Below, piece by piece: positions 16,349-25,794 of a stretch of 64,000 nucleotides of DNA. The stretch is from an uncultured Francisella sp. (lineage in GTDB: Bacteria > Pseudomonadota > Gammaproteobacteria > Burkholderiales > Neisseriaceae), in the NCBI GenBank assembly GCA_943913655.1, contig CALTZA010000004.1, positions 1 through 64,000 of the forward strand, given 5' to 3'. The position numbers and the translations under genes are program-made. Position 1 is the first letter of the stretch, and every line of letters starts with the position of its first letter. Below the pieces are notes generated by a model. It was given only the letters and a program-made list of their open reading frames with translations. It was not told where the DNA came from and made no database searches.

Positions 16349-17433
16349 TTTTTTCTAAAGAATCAAAGGTAATTTTTTCTGCTCTTTTAATGTTGGGGCT
16401 AATCGCTCTTTTGGGTTATGTATGCTACGCATTGCAATATATTGTGATGCCATTTGTAGTAGGTATGATATTAGCATACTTTCTAAATCCCTTTGCCAAT
16501 CAATTGTCACGATATGTACCGCGCATACTTGCCTCTTTAGTGATTGTTGTTGGCGTACTGGTTGTGGCATTTCTCTTTATTGCTTTCTTAGTGCCCATGT
16601 TGATCGAACAAATTGAAGAATTGAGTAATAAAACGGGCGTAATATTTGTGTGGTTACAAGACAACAGCCAGCACATTCATTTACCAGCTTTTTTGCGACA
16701 GTTAGATAATTTAAATAACGGAGAGTGGTTGAGCGCTCATAATATTAAGCAACTTTGGCAAGCCAATAGTGCTACTTTGAATTCTTTTTTACTGCATATT
16801 TCTAATTATGCCAAACAAACTGGTAGCAGCCTATTATATTTTTTCTATGTCATTTTTATGTTGCCCATCACCGTTTTTTATTTTATTTGCGTATGGCCAG
16901 ATTTGGTTAATAGAGTTGATACATTGATTCCAAGACGTTACCATGAGGAGTTTGCTCAGTTTGTGCAAGAGCTACACACTGCTCTTACTGGTTTTATTCG
17001 TGGACAATTTTTAGTGATGTTGGTGATGGGTCTAATTTATGGATTAGGTCTTACTGTTGTTAATTTAAAAAATGGCTTTGCTATTGGCTTTATTACGGGA
17101 TTTTTGGTATTTATTCCTTATTTTGGTTTTATTGTTGGTTCATTGCTAGCTACTTTAGCTGCCATTTTGCAATATGGGGATCTTTGGCATATTGCAGGCG
17201 TATGGGTGGTTTTTTTAATTGGACAAATGCTGGAATCTTTTGTAGTGACGCCGCGACTTGTTGGTTCGCGTATTGGTCTATCACCTTTTTTAGTAATCTT
17301 TTCTTTATTAGCTTTTGCAAAGCTATTTGGTTTTTTAGGTATGTTGATGGCTTTGCCACTTTCTGCAGTAAGTGCAGTAATCGTGAGAATATTGATACAA
17401 AAATATTATCAAAGTGATTTTTATCGATACTAA
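16345..17433 (+). CDS. perM: AI-2E/PerM-family membrane transporter
   Basis: This 362-residue protein has about seven to eight membrane helices arranged as in the AI-2E exporter-like (PerM, YdiK, TqsA) family: an N-terminal pair with YIVMPFVVGMILAYFLNPF, a soluble middle region, then FLVFIPYFGFIVGSLLATL and a C-terminal GSRIGLSPFLVIFSLLAFA-like segment typical of the family. The substrate is not known for PerM members, so no transport role is claimed. It overlaps galU by four bases and precedes hda by ten; perM next to hda is common in gammaproteobacteria, which supports the symbol. Confidence 0.8.
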   Translation: MIFSKESKVIFSALLMLGLIALLGYVCYALQYIVMPFVVGMILAYFLNPFANQLSRYVPRILASLVIVVGVLVVAFLFIAFLVPMLIEQIEELSNKTGVIFVWLQDNSQHIHLPAFLRQLDNLNNGEWLSAHNIKQLWQANSATLNSFLLHISNYAKQTGSSLLYFFYVIFMLPITVFYFICVWPDLVNRVDTLIPRRYHEEFAQFVQELHTALTGFIRGQFLVMLVMGLIYGLGLTVVNLKNGFAIGFITGFLVFIPYFGFIVGSLLATLAAILQYGDLWHIAGVWVVFLIGQMLESFVVTPRLVGSRIGLSPFLVIFSLLAFAKLFGFLGMLMALPLSAVSAVIVRILIQKYYQSDFYRY

Positions 17434-17443
17434 ATGAATTTTC

Positions 17444-18118
17444 ATGACACAGTTATTGATTGATTTTAAAGAGATCGACTATCCAAGCTTTGCTTCTTTC
17501 TTAGGTAGCAAAAATCAGGAACTGTTATTGTTATTGCGCTCTGATCACACGCCTCTTTTATTGATTTGGGGACCAGATGGCAGTGGTAAGAGTCATTTAT
17601 TAAGAGCTTGGGTAGGAAAGCATTTGAACCGTGAAGGTGGTGCTATTTTTATTTCCGCAGATGAAGCTACCAAAATAGAAAAAGCGATAGAAAAAAAAGT
17701 GCGTTATATCGCTATTGATGATATTCAAAACTTTGATGAAAATGGGCAACAATCACTTTTTCACCTATTTAATGAGGTACAAGAAAAAGGACAGCATTTG
17801 TTAATCAGTGCACAAGCTCCGCCAAAACAATTGACTTATCTACGTAGTGATTTACAAACCCGTTTGAGTGTATGTTTGGTTTATGAACTTCTCTCTCTTT
17901 CTGAAGAGGAAAAAATGGAGGCTATGCACCAGTTTATTGCATCAAGACAAAGTCAAGTACCACAAGAAGTACTCAACTATCTTCTTTCACATTCTGCAAG
18001 AAATCTTAATTTTCTATTAAATACATTACAGCAATTAGAATATTATGCATTGCAAAAGCATAGAAGAATTACAGTTCCTCTGCTAAAACAATATCTTAAG
18101 GAGTGTTCACTTGGCTAA
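17444..18118 (+). CDS. hda: DnaA regulatory inactivator Hda
   Basis: Hda, with the DNA-loaded sliding clamp, triggers ATP hydrolysis by DnaA and so limits initiation. The 224-residue protein is a DnaA-like AAA+ domain: Walker A GPDGSGKSHLLRA (about residues 43-55), Walker B-like RYIAIDDIQ (about 86-94), sensor region LLISAQAPP. The extreme N-terminus MTQLLIDF carries QLLIDF, which fits the clamp-binding hexamer (E. coli QLSLPL) in position. The length is close to E. coli Hda. It lacks the DnaA DNA-binding domain, which separates it from DnaA itself. It overlaps the next gene by eight bases. Confidence 0.9.
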   Translation: MTQLLIDFKEIDYPSFASFLGSKNQELLLLLRSDHTPLLLIWGPDGSGKSHLLRAWVGKHLNREGGAIFISADEATKIEKAIEKKVRYIAIDDIQNFDENGQQSLFHLFNEVQEKGQHLLISAQAPPKQLTYLRSDLQTRLSVCLVYELLSLSEEEKMEAMHQFIASRQSQVPQEVLNYLLSHSARNLNFLLNTLQQLEYYALQKHRRITVPLLKQYLKECSLG

Positions 18119-18767
18119 TCTTGCTCTATTTGATTTAGATCACACTTTATTGGCTTGTGATTCGGATGTACAGTGGTCGCAATTTTTATATGATCATGGT
18201 TATATTTCACAGCAAGAAAATGTGCTGCGAGAACGTTACTCGCAAGACTATCATAATGGAACTCTTGATTTGCAAGCTTTTTTAAAATTCCAGATTGGTA
18301 TTCTTGGTCAATTTTGTTTGACTGAATTAGAATATATGCATAAGCAATTCATGCATGATTATATTTTGCCAAATATCCACCCTGCTGCCTATGATTTGGT
18401 CAAAGGCCATGAGAAAGATGATTGTCTCTTGGTTTCTGCAACCAATGAATTTATTATTACGCCAATTGCACATCATTTTGGGATTACAGAGGTGATCGGG
18501 GTGTCTCTTGTCAAGGATAAACAAGGAAATTACACTGGGGAGTATTTTGGTATTCCTAGCTATCGTGAAGGCAAGGTTATGAGGGTAGAGCAATGGTTAA
18601 AACAGTATCATAAGAGTTGGCAAGATTATCAAAGTAGCTATTTTTATAGCGATTCTTTTAATGACATACCTTTATTAAGCAAGGTCGATGTACCTATTGC
18701 AGTTAACGCAGATGATAAACTGGCTGCTTGGGCAAAAGAAAAAAATTGGATGATGATCAGAATTTAA
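18111..18767 (+). CDS. HAD-superfamily (SerB-like, class IB) phosphatase
   Basis: This 218-residue HAD hydrolase opens with ALFDLDHTLL (nucleophile Asp in motif I), has LVSATNEF (motif II) and YSDSFNDIPLL (motif IV), and belongs to the IB subgroup with phosphoserine phosphatase-like proteins. The substrate cannot be told; proteins of this type encoded next to hda are usually annotated as histidinol-phosphate phosphatase-like or phosphoserine phosphatase-like. The start is TTG at 18111, with AAGGAG at 18098-18103 and no ATG nearby; the conserved motif begins only a few residues in. It is the last gene of the zipA-to-HAD cluster. Confidence 0.8.
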   Translation: MANLALFDLDHTLLACDSDVQWSQFLYDHGYISQQENVLRERYSQDYHNGTLDLQAFLKFQIGILGQFCLTELEYMHKQFMHDYILPNIHPAAYDLVKGHEKDDCLLVSATNEFIITPIAHHFGITEVIGVSLVKDKQGNYTGEYFGIPSYREGKVMRVEQWLKQYHKSWQDYQSSYFYSDSFNDIPLLSKVDVPIAVNADDKLAAWAKEKNWMMIRI

Positions 18768-18820
18768 ATCAAAATTAACCATCATTCAACACTCATTGTA
18801 AAAGGAAAGTGATCGATTCA

Positions 18821-20965
18821 TTAATCAATAGGGACAGAAAAATTCACTCCGATATGAAATTTTATGGATTTTTCCTCACTTACTTTAAAACCAGCAGAAG
18901 CAGAAGCACGCCACTTGGAAGATAGACTGGTAGCAAGGCTGGTTTCTGCTGTCACAAAACGTTTCACATTACTCCATTCAATATCTTTATTAAAGGAAAC
19001 AGGAGATGATTTAACTTTTGAACGTAGTAACAAAGGTTCACTATTCAGACGCTGATGATAACTTATCTGTGAATGTACACTGATTTTTTTGTTGGCTACT
19101 GTCCATTGTGGGTTAGCAAGACGCAAACCAATAGTAGCAAAGGCTTCATTATAATGAGCTTTGTCAAAATTCATAGACACAGAATAATTGTTCTTTTCTG
19201 TAAAACCGCCGAACTGATAATGACGAACTTCTATACCGGCAAATGGAGAAAGATGCCATAGCTGGTCTTTGATTACTTGTGCAAAATGCCAGCCGCCATA
19301 TAGATCTGCACTATAGAGCTGAGCTTTTGTATTAGCACCTGGTTCAACGCGAAATAATTCACCCAGCCTGATCATGCGTTGTATGTGGTTTGCATTTAAG
19401 TGGCCAAAACCAACACTAGCGCGTAACCAATATGGGTACTGAGGATTAGGGTTAACCCACTGGCCATAAAACAAAATATTCTGGCTATTTTGATGATAGT
19501 TAAATGTTTGATAAGGTTTTTCATGCCCCACGCTAAGAGATAGCAAGGCACCAAGATGGGTAGTTGGAGAAGCGTAATAATCAGAGCCAATGTGTAAATA
19601 ATGAGCCAAACTATTTTTGGCACCACCCACATAGGAATGAGGGTGATCGTAGCTTGTACTATAACCACCAAATAAAGACCATTGATGCAATTTATCTTGG
19701 GTCAGTTCGGGTCCATTATTTAAATAGTTGCCTAAATAACCATAGGCAGTTTTGTTTAAATCACCTAAGTGCTTGACAATAGAAGAAACTTGATCTGGTG
19801 CATTCAACACAGCAATGATGTATTGGGCAAGCACAATATGTGTTTCCCAACTTGGGTGAAACCAATCACCAAAGATATAGTCCTGATCGTCATAATAGTT
19901 ACGGTCTTTCTTGTTGCACAGACCAGCAGAGTAACCAAGTGAACAACTAGCTAAATTAATATTACCTCTTTTCCAGCGATTTGCATGCTCAATGAGTTCT
20001 TTTAGCAAGTTACTGGCATCAATATAAACTACTTGCCCATCATATGGTTTAAGCGCTTTAGCAAGGGAGTAATTAAATTGATCAGCTAGACTTGTTTCAA
20101 CTTCAACCAAGCGATCATGGATGAGTTGAAGAATAGGGTTAGGGATAAAGGGAAATTGGGTTTGTAAAGCGGATACGCCTCTTTCTTTGAGCAAAGCCAG
20201 ACCTTCTCCAGGTCCGGAAAGATTTTTGCGCAATATATCATCAAGATAGCTACCATACCAACGTCGGACAGTCAAATTAAAGGCGTCATGTAAATTAGCA
20301 GGAAGTAGGTAGTTGTCAATCAGCACCAATGTGGTGTCTACATGAAATAAGCTTGTAATGGGGGCATAACCAGCATTACATATATTCGGAACCACCACAT
20401 AAGGTGCTCCCGCATCTAAAAGCAGTTTGATGCTTTGAGCGATTGCACTTGCTGGTGTGGGCATCTTGTGATCATATAAATTAAAATCCCTTAAACTTGT
20501 GTCATAAAATGGAATTTTATAGAAATTGAGCACAACTGCATAATTGGCGTCTGTACCACCTGACCAAAGGATATGAAGCTGACGTTTACTAACATGATTA
20601 TTATTTTGCTTAAGGTATTTCTTCACTTGGTCTAATGTCGAATAGGTACTGGCTCCTCCTTCGGCATAATCAGTACCTCCGTGGGTGCTGGAAATTGCCC
20701 TGTTTTTACCACTAAAATATTTATTTAATACATCGAAATAACCGGGATAGTAAGATCCTCCTGCCACATAACGATAGCCTATTTTTGAGCCTGCATCACT
20801 TAAACTATCTCCAAAAATGACAACTTGAGAAAATTCAGTTCTTTTGGGTTGATAGATAAAGGGTTTTAAGTCCATTATCTCGGCTTGAGATGTCGCCTCA
20901 ATTAGCAAGGAGCAACCAAGCAGTATAGCAATTTTTTTAACTCTAGTAAGAGGGCGCTGTAACAT
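18821..20965 (-). CDS. GDSL autotransporter esterase/lipase, copy 1
   Basis: A 714-residue two-part secreted protein. A signal peptide (about residues 1-28, ending TSQA) is followed by an SGNH/GDSL hydrolase domain with FGDSLSDAG (nucleophile Ser54), NYAxGGA-like DYAEGGAS (about 99-106) and the Asp-His pair in GDWFHPS (about 365-371). The C-terminal 280 residues look like an autotransporter beta-barrel. Family members such as EstA are outer-membrane anchored lipases or phospholipases. Block III, usually GxND, reads GGTD (136-139), so the oxyanion Asn is replaced by Thr. The last residue is Asp rather than the usual aromatic. It follows a second, related copy by 29 bases. Confidence 0.88.
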   Translation of the reverse strand: MLQRPLTRVKKIAILLGCSLLIEATSQAEIMDLKPFIYQPKRTEFSQVVIFGDSLSDAGSKIGYRYVAGGSYYPGYFDVLNKYFSGKNRAISSTHGGTDYAEGGASTYSTLDQVKKYLKQNNNHVSKRQLHILWSGGTDANYAVVLNFYKIPFYDTSLRDFNLYDHKMPTPASAIAQSIKLLLDAGAPYVVVPNICNAGYAPITSLFHVDTTLVLIDNYLLPANLHDAFNLTVRRWYGSYLDDILRKNLSGPGEGLALLKERGVSALQTQFPFIPNPILQLIHDRLVEVETSLADQFNYSLAKALKPYDGQVVYIDASNLLKELIEHANRWKRGNINLASCSLGYSAGLCNKKDRNYYDDQDYIFGDWFHPSWETHIVLAQYIIAVLNAPDQVSSIVKHLGDLNKTAYGYLGNYLNNGPELTQDKLHQWSLFGGYSTSYDHPHSYVGGAKNSLAHYLHIGSDYYASPTTHLGALLSLSVGHEKPYQTFNYHQNSQNILFYGQWVNPNPQYPYWLRASVGFGHLNANHIQRMIRLGELFRVEPGANTKAQLYSADLYGGWHFAQVIKDQLWHLSPFAGIEVRHYQFGGFTEKNNYSVSMNFDKAHYNEAFATIGLRLANPQWTVANKKISVHSQISYHQRLNSEPLLLRSKVKSSPVSFNKDIEWSNVKRFVTAETSLATSLSSKWRASASAGFKVSEEKSIKFHIGVNFSVPID

Positions 20966-20994
20966 AATAAATCTTCCTATGCTAGATATAGAAA

Positions 20995-23226
20995 TTATAG
21001 CTTCTGCTGGTAAGCAACACTACAACCGAATTGATTGTTATGATGGTCATCTATTTTAAAATTGAATTGCGAAATTATCGATGTTTGTGGACTAATAGAA
21101 AAGTCACCAGTGAGTTGCGCGCTAACCCATTTTTTGGGATGAATAGATTCGCGTATAAAAGAAGTGAGAGTTGAATTGATTGCTCCTCTTACCTTAGTAG
21201 ATTTGCTACTAAAAGCATGACCATAAAGAATTTCTGCGCTAATTTTAGCCCTAGCGTAGCCGATATGATAATTTTTTGTTTGCAAGTAGCCACCGATAGA
21301 TGCAGAAAAATCATTTTTATGATGGTTATAAAAATGCATGGCAGTACTTCTATTACCATCTTCTTTCATATTTTTAACCATAACTTTTTGCATATTCAGC
21401 GCAATCTGTGGACCAACTGTTAGATTATTAGTGCTAAGCCAGTTATAACCAGCTTTACTATAAATACCAAGACCAATCGCTTTTGTTGATGCCACTTTTT
21501 CTATTCGTGTCATTTTCATTAAAGGAATTGAACGTTCTATATGGTCAAAATGCATCAATCCTAAAGAGAGATTAGTATTGATCCAATAGCCGCGATTATT
21601 TATCCAGTGACTGAATAAATCAGCACTAAGAGACGTAAATTGGAAGCGGTAATTGTTATAAGGCTTACGTGTACCTAAACTACCGCTTAATAATAAACCT
21701 ATTGTTAGATTGGGAGTAATCAAACTATAAGTACCAACATTTAAGGTATTGACTAAATTTGTTTTTCCCTTAAGCTGTTGTACTTGATAGCGATTACTAT
21801 TAATTAAACCTGAGTAGCCTCCCAACCAGCGCCATTTATTTAACGGCAAAGTATCATTTTTTTGAAAATTGGTTATTTGCCCATCTAAAAAGTTATTTTT
21901 GGCACTCATGACATCACTATAGTGATCACTTAAGGAGCTTACATATAAAGGGGCATCAAATATACTGCGTGCGTATTGATATAAAAGGAAATGAGCAGCA
22001 GGACTAGGATGAACCCAGTCACCAAAGAAATAGACTTTATCATTATGATAATGCGGTGAATCGCTATCACAATAGCGAGATGAAAATCCAAGATCGCACA
22101 TTGGTACCAAGATCTCATCAAAACCATAACTCCGGTAATCATTAAACACTTCTTTAAAAAAACCACGTATATCAACGAGTACCACATCTTGAGCTGTTTT
22201 TTCAAGTTCTCGATTGAGGGAGTAGCTAAATTGCCGTGTTGTTTGTCTTTCTGCATCACTGAGAAAATCAAATAGGTTAGTTACCAAAGCATGCGGTAAA
22301 AACCAAAATATAGATTGCATGGTATGGATGCCATTAAGCCGGATATAATCTTGTATATTATCTGCTTGAATTTGATTGGCTGGATTACGTAAGCGATGAT
22401 CAATTCCCTGACCAATATAGGTTGCCAAACCAAAATCAGGAATAAAAATATAATTCAGTAACCGCACTAGGCTAGCGATAGGTAGCATAGCAGTATAAGG
22501 GGTAAGACTGCCATCTGGAAGATTAGAGACTAAGATATATTTTGCACCTTTTTGATGTAGATAAGCCACATCTTGGGCAGCGATTTGCGGCGAGTGATCA
22601 AGTGTATATTCCCGATCATTTAAATGATAACGACCAGAAAATAAATTAAATATCAATTTATCAAAAGAGGAACCAATATCCATACTACCTGCTGAAATCA
22701 AATAGAGATTTTCTGGATTCGCTTCACCAAATCTCTTAATATAGCGATCTATCTGATAGCGTACATATTGAAAATTAAAAGAACGGCGCTCGAAGGTAGA
22801 TCCTGATTCTGCATAGTTGACGCCACCTAAAGTGTAAGGGATGGATGGCTTTCCTGAGTATATTTCACTTAAATAGTCATTATAAAGACTTGCGTTAAAT
22901 CCTCCTGGCAAAAAAAGAGTGGAGCGGGTATGAGCGCCTTTATCACTAATACTATCACCAAAAGAGACCACTTGCTTAAATTCATAATTCTTAGATTTAT
23001 TTTGATAATCAACCGCAGGATAAGTTTTAACATAATCGGGACTAAATACGCCAATTGACCATTCATTAATGCGTCTTTCTAAAAATCTTGTCACAAAAAA
23101 TGGGTTGGGATTTTCTGCTACAACATTTACAAGATCTGTGAAGAAATCTTCTGCCTGAGTCAAAGCTGAGATCGATGATAACAGACCAGTAGTTGTCAAG
23201 TAAATTAGAGTTTTTTTGGTATTCAT
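20995..23226 (-). CDS. GDSL autotransporter esterase/lipase, copy 2
   Basis: A 743-residue paralogue of the downstream gene, with signal peptide MNTKKTLIYL to about residue 25 (ALTQA), FGDSISDKG (nucleophile Ser92), NYAESGS, and GDWVHPS near residue 403, followed by a barrel-like C-terminal third. Again the block III Asn is missing: the segment reads SAGSMDIG near residue 180, Met in place of Asn. The two copies share order of motifs and length but have clearly diverged, so they are an old duplication. They are probably one transcript. The substrate is unknown; surface phospholipase or esterase is the family expectation, not something the sequence proves. Confidence 0.88.
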   Translation of the reverse strand: MNTKKTLIYLTTTGLLSSISALTQAEDFFTDLVNVVAENPNPFFVTRFLERRINEWSIGVFSPDYVKTYPAVDYQNKSKNYEFKQVVSFGDSISDKGAHTRSTLFLPGGFNASLYNDYLSEIYSGKPSIPYTLGGVNYAESGSTFERRSFNFQYVRYQIDRYIKRFGEANPENLYLISAGSMDIGSSFDKLIFNLFSGRYHLNDREYTLDHSPQIAAQDVAYLHQKGAKYILVSNLPDGSLTPYTAMLPIASLVRLLNYIFIPDFGLATYIGQGIDHRLRNPANQIQADNIQDYIRLNGIHTMQSIFWFLPHALVTNLFDFLSDAERQTTRQFSYSLNRELEKTAQDVVLVDIRGFFKEVFNDYRSYGFDEILVPMCDLGFSSRYCDSDSPHYHNDKVYFFGDWVHPSPAAHFLLYQYARSIFDAPLYVSSLSDHYSDVMSAKNNFLDGQITNFQKNDTLPLNKWRWLGGYSGLINSNRYQVQQLKGKTNLVNTLNVGTYSLITPNLTIGLLLSGSLGTRKPYNNYRFQFTSLSADLFSHWINNRGYWINTNLSLGLMHFDHIERSIPLMKMTRIEKVASTKAIGLGIYSKAGYNWLSTNNLTVGPQIALNMQKVMVKNMKEDGNRSTAMHFYNHHKNDFSASIGGYLQTKNYHIGYARAKISAEILYGHAFSSKSTKVRGAINSTLTSFIRESIHPKKWVSAQLTGDFSISPQTSIISQFNFKIDDHHNNQFGCSVAYQQKL

Positions 23227-23499
23227 GATTTCTAAAAATAAGTGGTTACAGACAATTTCTTAAGATTGGCTTTTTGCTGGGGCCAAAGATAAAAAATAAA
23301 TAGCTACAACCTACCTTAGCTATTTTAATAGCCTTTCAGCTGCTAAAGCGCCGCCATTATTTCATTTATCAAAGGTTGCGTCAATATAATTGTTTATTGT
23401 TAAAGATTTATGTCCATCCTGCTTGCATGGATGCTTAAGACAGATATGCTTTAAACTGTTTCATATATTTTGTAGCATTCCCGCCTTAATTTATCTGTA

Positions 23500-25674
23500 T
23501 CAAAGGCGATACAACTCGAATACTCCTGGAATATTTCCTAGTTGCGAAAGCATGGGCGTTAGTTCACAAATGGTTTTTACTTCAAGAGTGAATTTTATCT
23601 TTACGCTTGTTCCTATCAACTGACTTTGTATGCTAGTTGCGCGTATTTTGGCGCGTGCCAATACCTCTGTGATATCGCGTAACAGTCCTTCTCGGTCTTC
23701 AGCTAGTATCTGGATATCAATAGAAAAGATTGCCTGTTCTTCTGCGAGCTCTCCCCACTGTGCCGATAATATTCGTTCTGGAAAGTTTTCAGCTAATTTA
23801 AGAAAATTTGGGCAGCTTTGGCGATGAATTGATATACCACGTCCTTTGGTTACAAAACCAATGATCGGATCAGGAGGTGCTGGCTTACAGCATTTTGCTA
23901 AGGTTGATAATATATCGCTTTCACCGTTGATCAATATGCCTTTATTGCCGATTGTTTTGGCACGGCTCTCTTTAATAAAATCTTTGCTTAGTTGGTTAGT
24001 TCGCTCTTGTGAGACAGCGATAAGTTCTTGTATTGCCTGTTTAATATGCTTGCTTCTTATTTCTCCGTGACCGAGTGCTAAATAAAGTTCACTCACATCT
24101 TTAAAGTGTAGTTGTGCGGCAATAGTATTGAGGCTGGGGCGTTTATCTATTTTGTGTAAGGCTTTTTCCAGATAGTTTTTACCGATTTCTTTAATCGATT
24201 CGACACTCTTTTTGCGGATAAAAGCGCGTATTTTTGCAATGGCTTTGGGACTTTTGACCCAACCTTCATGCAACCAATTGACAGATGGATTTCCTTCTTT
24301 GGAAGTAATAATTTCTATTCGTTGTCCATTTTCAAGTGGAGTAGATAAGGGCACGATAGAACCGTTGATTTTGGCGCCGCGACATTGATGGCCCACATCA
24401 GTATGTAGCGCATAGGCAAAGTCAATTGGTGTTGAACCGACAGGTAAAGAGATGACTTTACCTCTTGGGGTTAAAACATAGATTGTGTCTTTAAAAAGCT
24501 CAGTTTGAAAGGCATAAGTCAAATCTTCTTTATCGAGAGTGGCAACATTTTCACGCCAATCAAGCAATTGTCTTAACCAAGCGATTTTTTGTTCATAGAT
24601 TGAATCACTCTTGCCTCCTTCTTTGTATTTCCAGTGAGCAGCCATTCCAAATTCGGCGAACTGATGCATTTCAAAAGTGCGAATTTGTACCTCAACACTT
24701 TTATTGTCAGGTCCTACAATCACAGTATGCAAACTTTGATAGTCATTGGGTTTGGGGTTGAAAATATAATCATCAAATTCACTAGAGATGGGGCGCCATA
24801 AACTATGTACTACGCCTAAGGTGTGATAGCATTGTGATACCGTCTGAACCATAATTCGTACTGCTCGGATATCATATAGTTCCTCAAAATTAAGATGCTT
24901 TTTTTGCATCTTACGGTAAATGGAGTAGATATGTTTGGGTCTACCACTTACCTCACACTCGATACCGGTCTTTTTTAACTCGTTTTTGAGAGTTTCGGTA
25001 AATTCCTTGAGATATTCAAGCCGCTCCACTCTTTTTTCATTAAGCAACTGAGCAATTTTTTTGTATTCTTTGGGTTGACTATATTGAAAACCAAAGTCTT
25101 CTAGTTCCCATTTTAATTGCCAAATACCTAACCGATTGGCAAGCGGGGCAAAGATATCTAAAGTCTTTTTCGCATAGGCTGATTGATCAAAATCACAAGG
25201 TGCTTTAGATAATTGCCGCATATTATGTGTCACCATAGCCAGTTGAATGAAAACGATACGAATATCATTGACCATAGCCAATAACATTTTGCGCATTGAT
25301 TCAGTTTGTTTGATACGCTCTTGTGCGGTAGCAAAAGCAGCGTCTTTGATGAAGTTAGTGAGTTCTTGAATTTGATTAAAACCATAAATTAGTGAAATCA
25401 CTTCGTCATCAATATGAGAGGCAAGCTTATCTTTCCAGTGTTCAGGATGATAAAAGGGTACATAAGCAAGTAGCGTAGCTAAGATGGAAGTATCACGTAA
25501 TTCTAGTGTACTGATGATTTTTGCAGTTTCGAGCAAGTGAGGAACTAGGGGCAACTTGATTTCACTTGTTGCTTTTGCAGGATAATATTGTTCCATAAGA
25601 TGCAAGGCAACATGATAGAGTTCATCAGAAAGATTCGGGATGATGCTTTTCGTGCTAGGTGATGGAGTGTACAT
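23500..25674 (-). CDS. relA: GTP pyrophosphokinase RelA
   Basis: RelA makes (p)ppGpp on stalled ribosomes. The 724-residue protein has a pseudo-hydrolase N-terminal domain without the HD pair, a synthetase domain with GRPKHIYSIYRKMQ and SEFDDY near residue 298 (the acidic ExDD form of monofunctional RelA rather than RxKD of SpoT), a TGS domain (about 395-460, with HTDVGHQCRGAKING) and a C-terminal ACT domain (about 645-724). The usually invariant Gly before YQSLHT is Asp here (NPKPNDYQSLHT). Length and domain order match E. coli RelA (744). It is monocistronic; a hydrolase (SpoT) is expected elsewhere in the genome. Confidence 0.94.
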   Translation of the reverse strand: MYTPSPSTKSIIPNLSDELYHVALHLMEQYYPAKATSEIKLPLVPHLLETAKIISTLELRDTSILATLLAYVPFYHPEHWKDKLASHIDDEVISLIYGFNQIQELTNFIKDAAFATAQERIKQTESMRKMLLAMVNDIRIVFIQLAMVTHNMRQLSKAPCDFDQSAYAKKTLDIFAPLANRLGIWQLKWELEDFGFQYSQPKEYKKIAQLLNEKRVERLEYLKEFTETLKNELKKTGIECEVSGRPKHIYSIYRKMQKKHLNFEELYDIRAVRIMVQTVSQCYHTLGVVHSLWRPISSEFDDYIFNPKPNDYQSLHTVIVGPDNKSVEVQIRTFEMHQFAEFGMAAHWKYKEGGKSDSIYEQKIAWLRQLLDWRENVATLDKEDLTYAFQTELFKDTIYVLTPRGKVISLPVGSTPIDFAYALHTDVGHQCRGAKINGSIVPLSTPLENGQRIEIITSKEGNPSVNWLHEGWVKSPKAIAKIRAFIRKKSVESIKEIGKNYLEKALHKIDKRPSLNTIAAQLHFKDVSELYLALGHGEIRSKHIKQAIQELIAVSQERTNQLSKDFIKESRAKTIGNKGILINGESDILSTLAKCCKPAPPDPIIGFVTKGRGISIHRQSCPNFLKLAENFPERILSAQWGELAEEQAIFSIDIQILAEDREGLLRDITEVLARAKIRATSIQSQLIGTSVKIKFTLEVKTICELTPMLSQLGNIPGVFELYRL

Positions 25675-25794
25675 TATTGCACTTAACCTCTAACTTTTCT
25701 ATCATTGCTACTTGAGTATTTTACATGATTTTGATCTAGTCAATGTGGAATGGTTAATAGTGCTTCTTAGCTGCGATTTGGTGGGGATATAGCA

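Noticed and set aside
23482..23508. CGCCTT/AAGGCG inverted repeat at the relA 3' end
   Set aside because: Six pairs with a 15-base loop overlapping the relA stop and no U tract on the minus strand; too weak.
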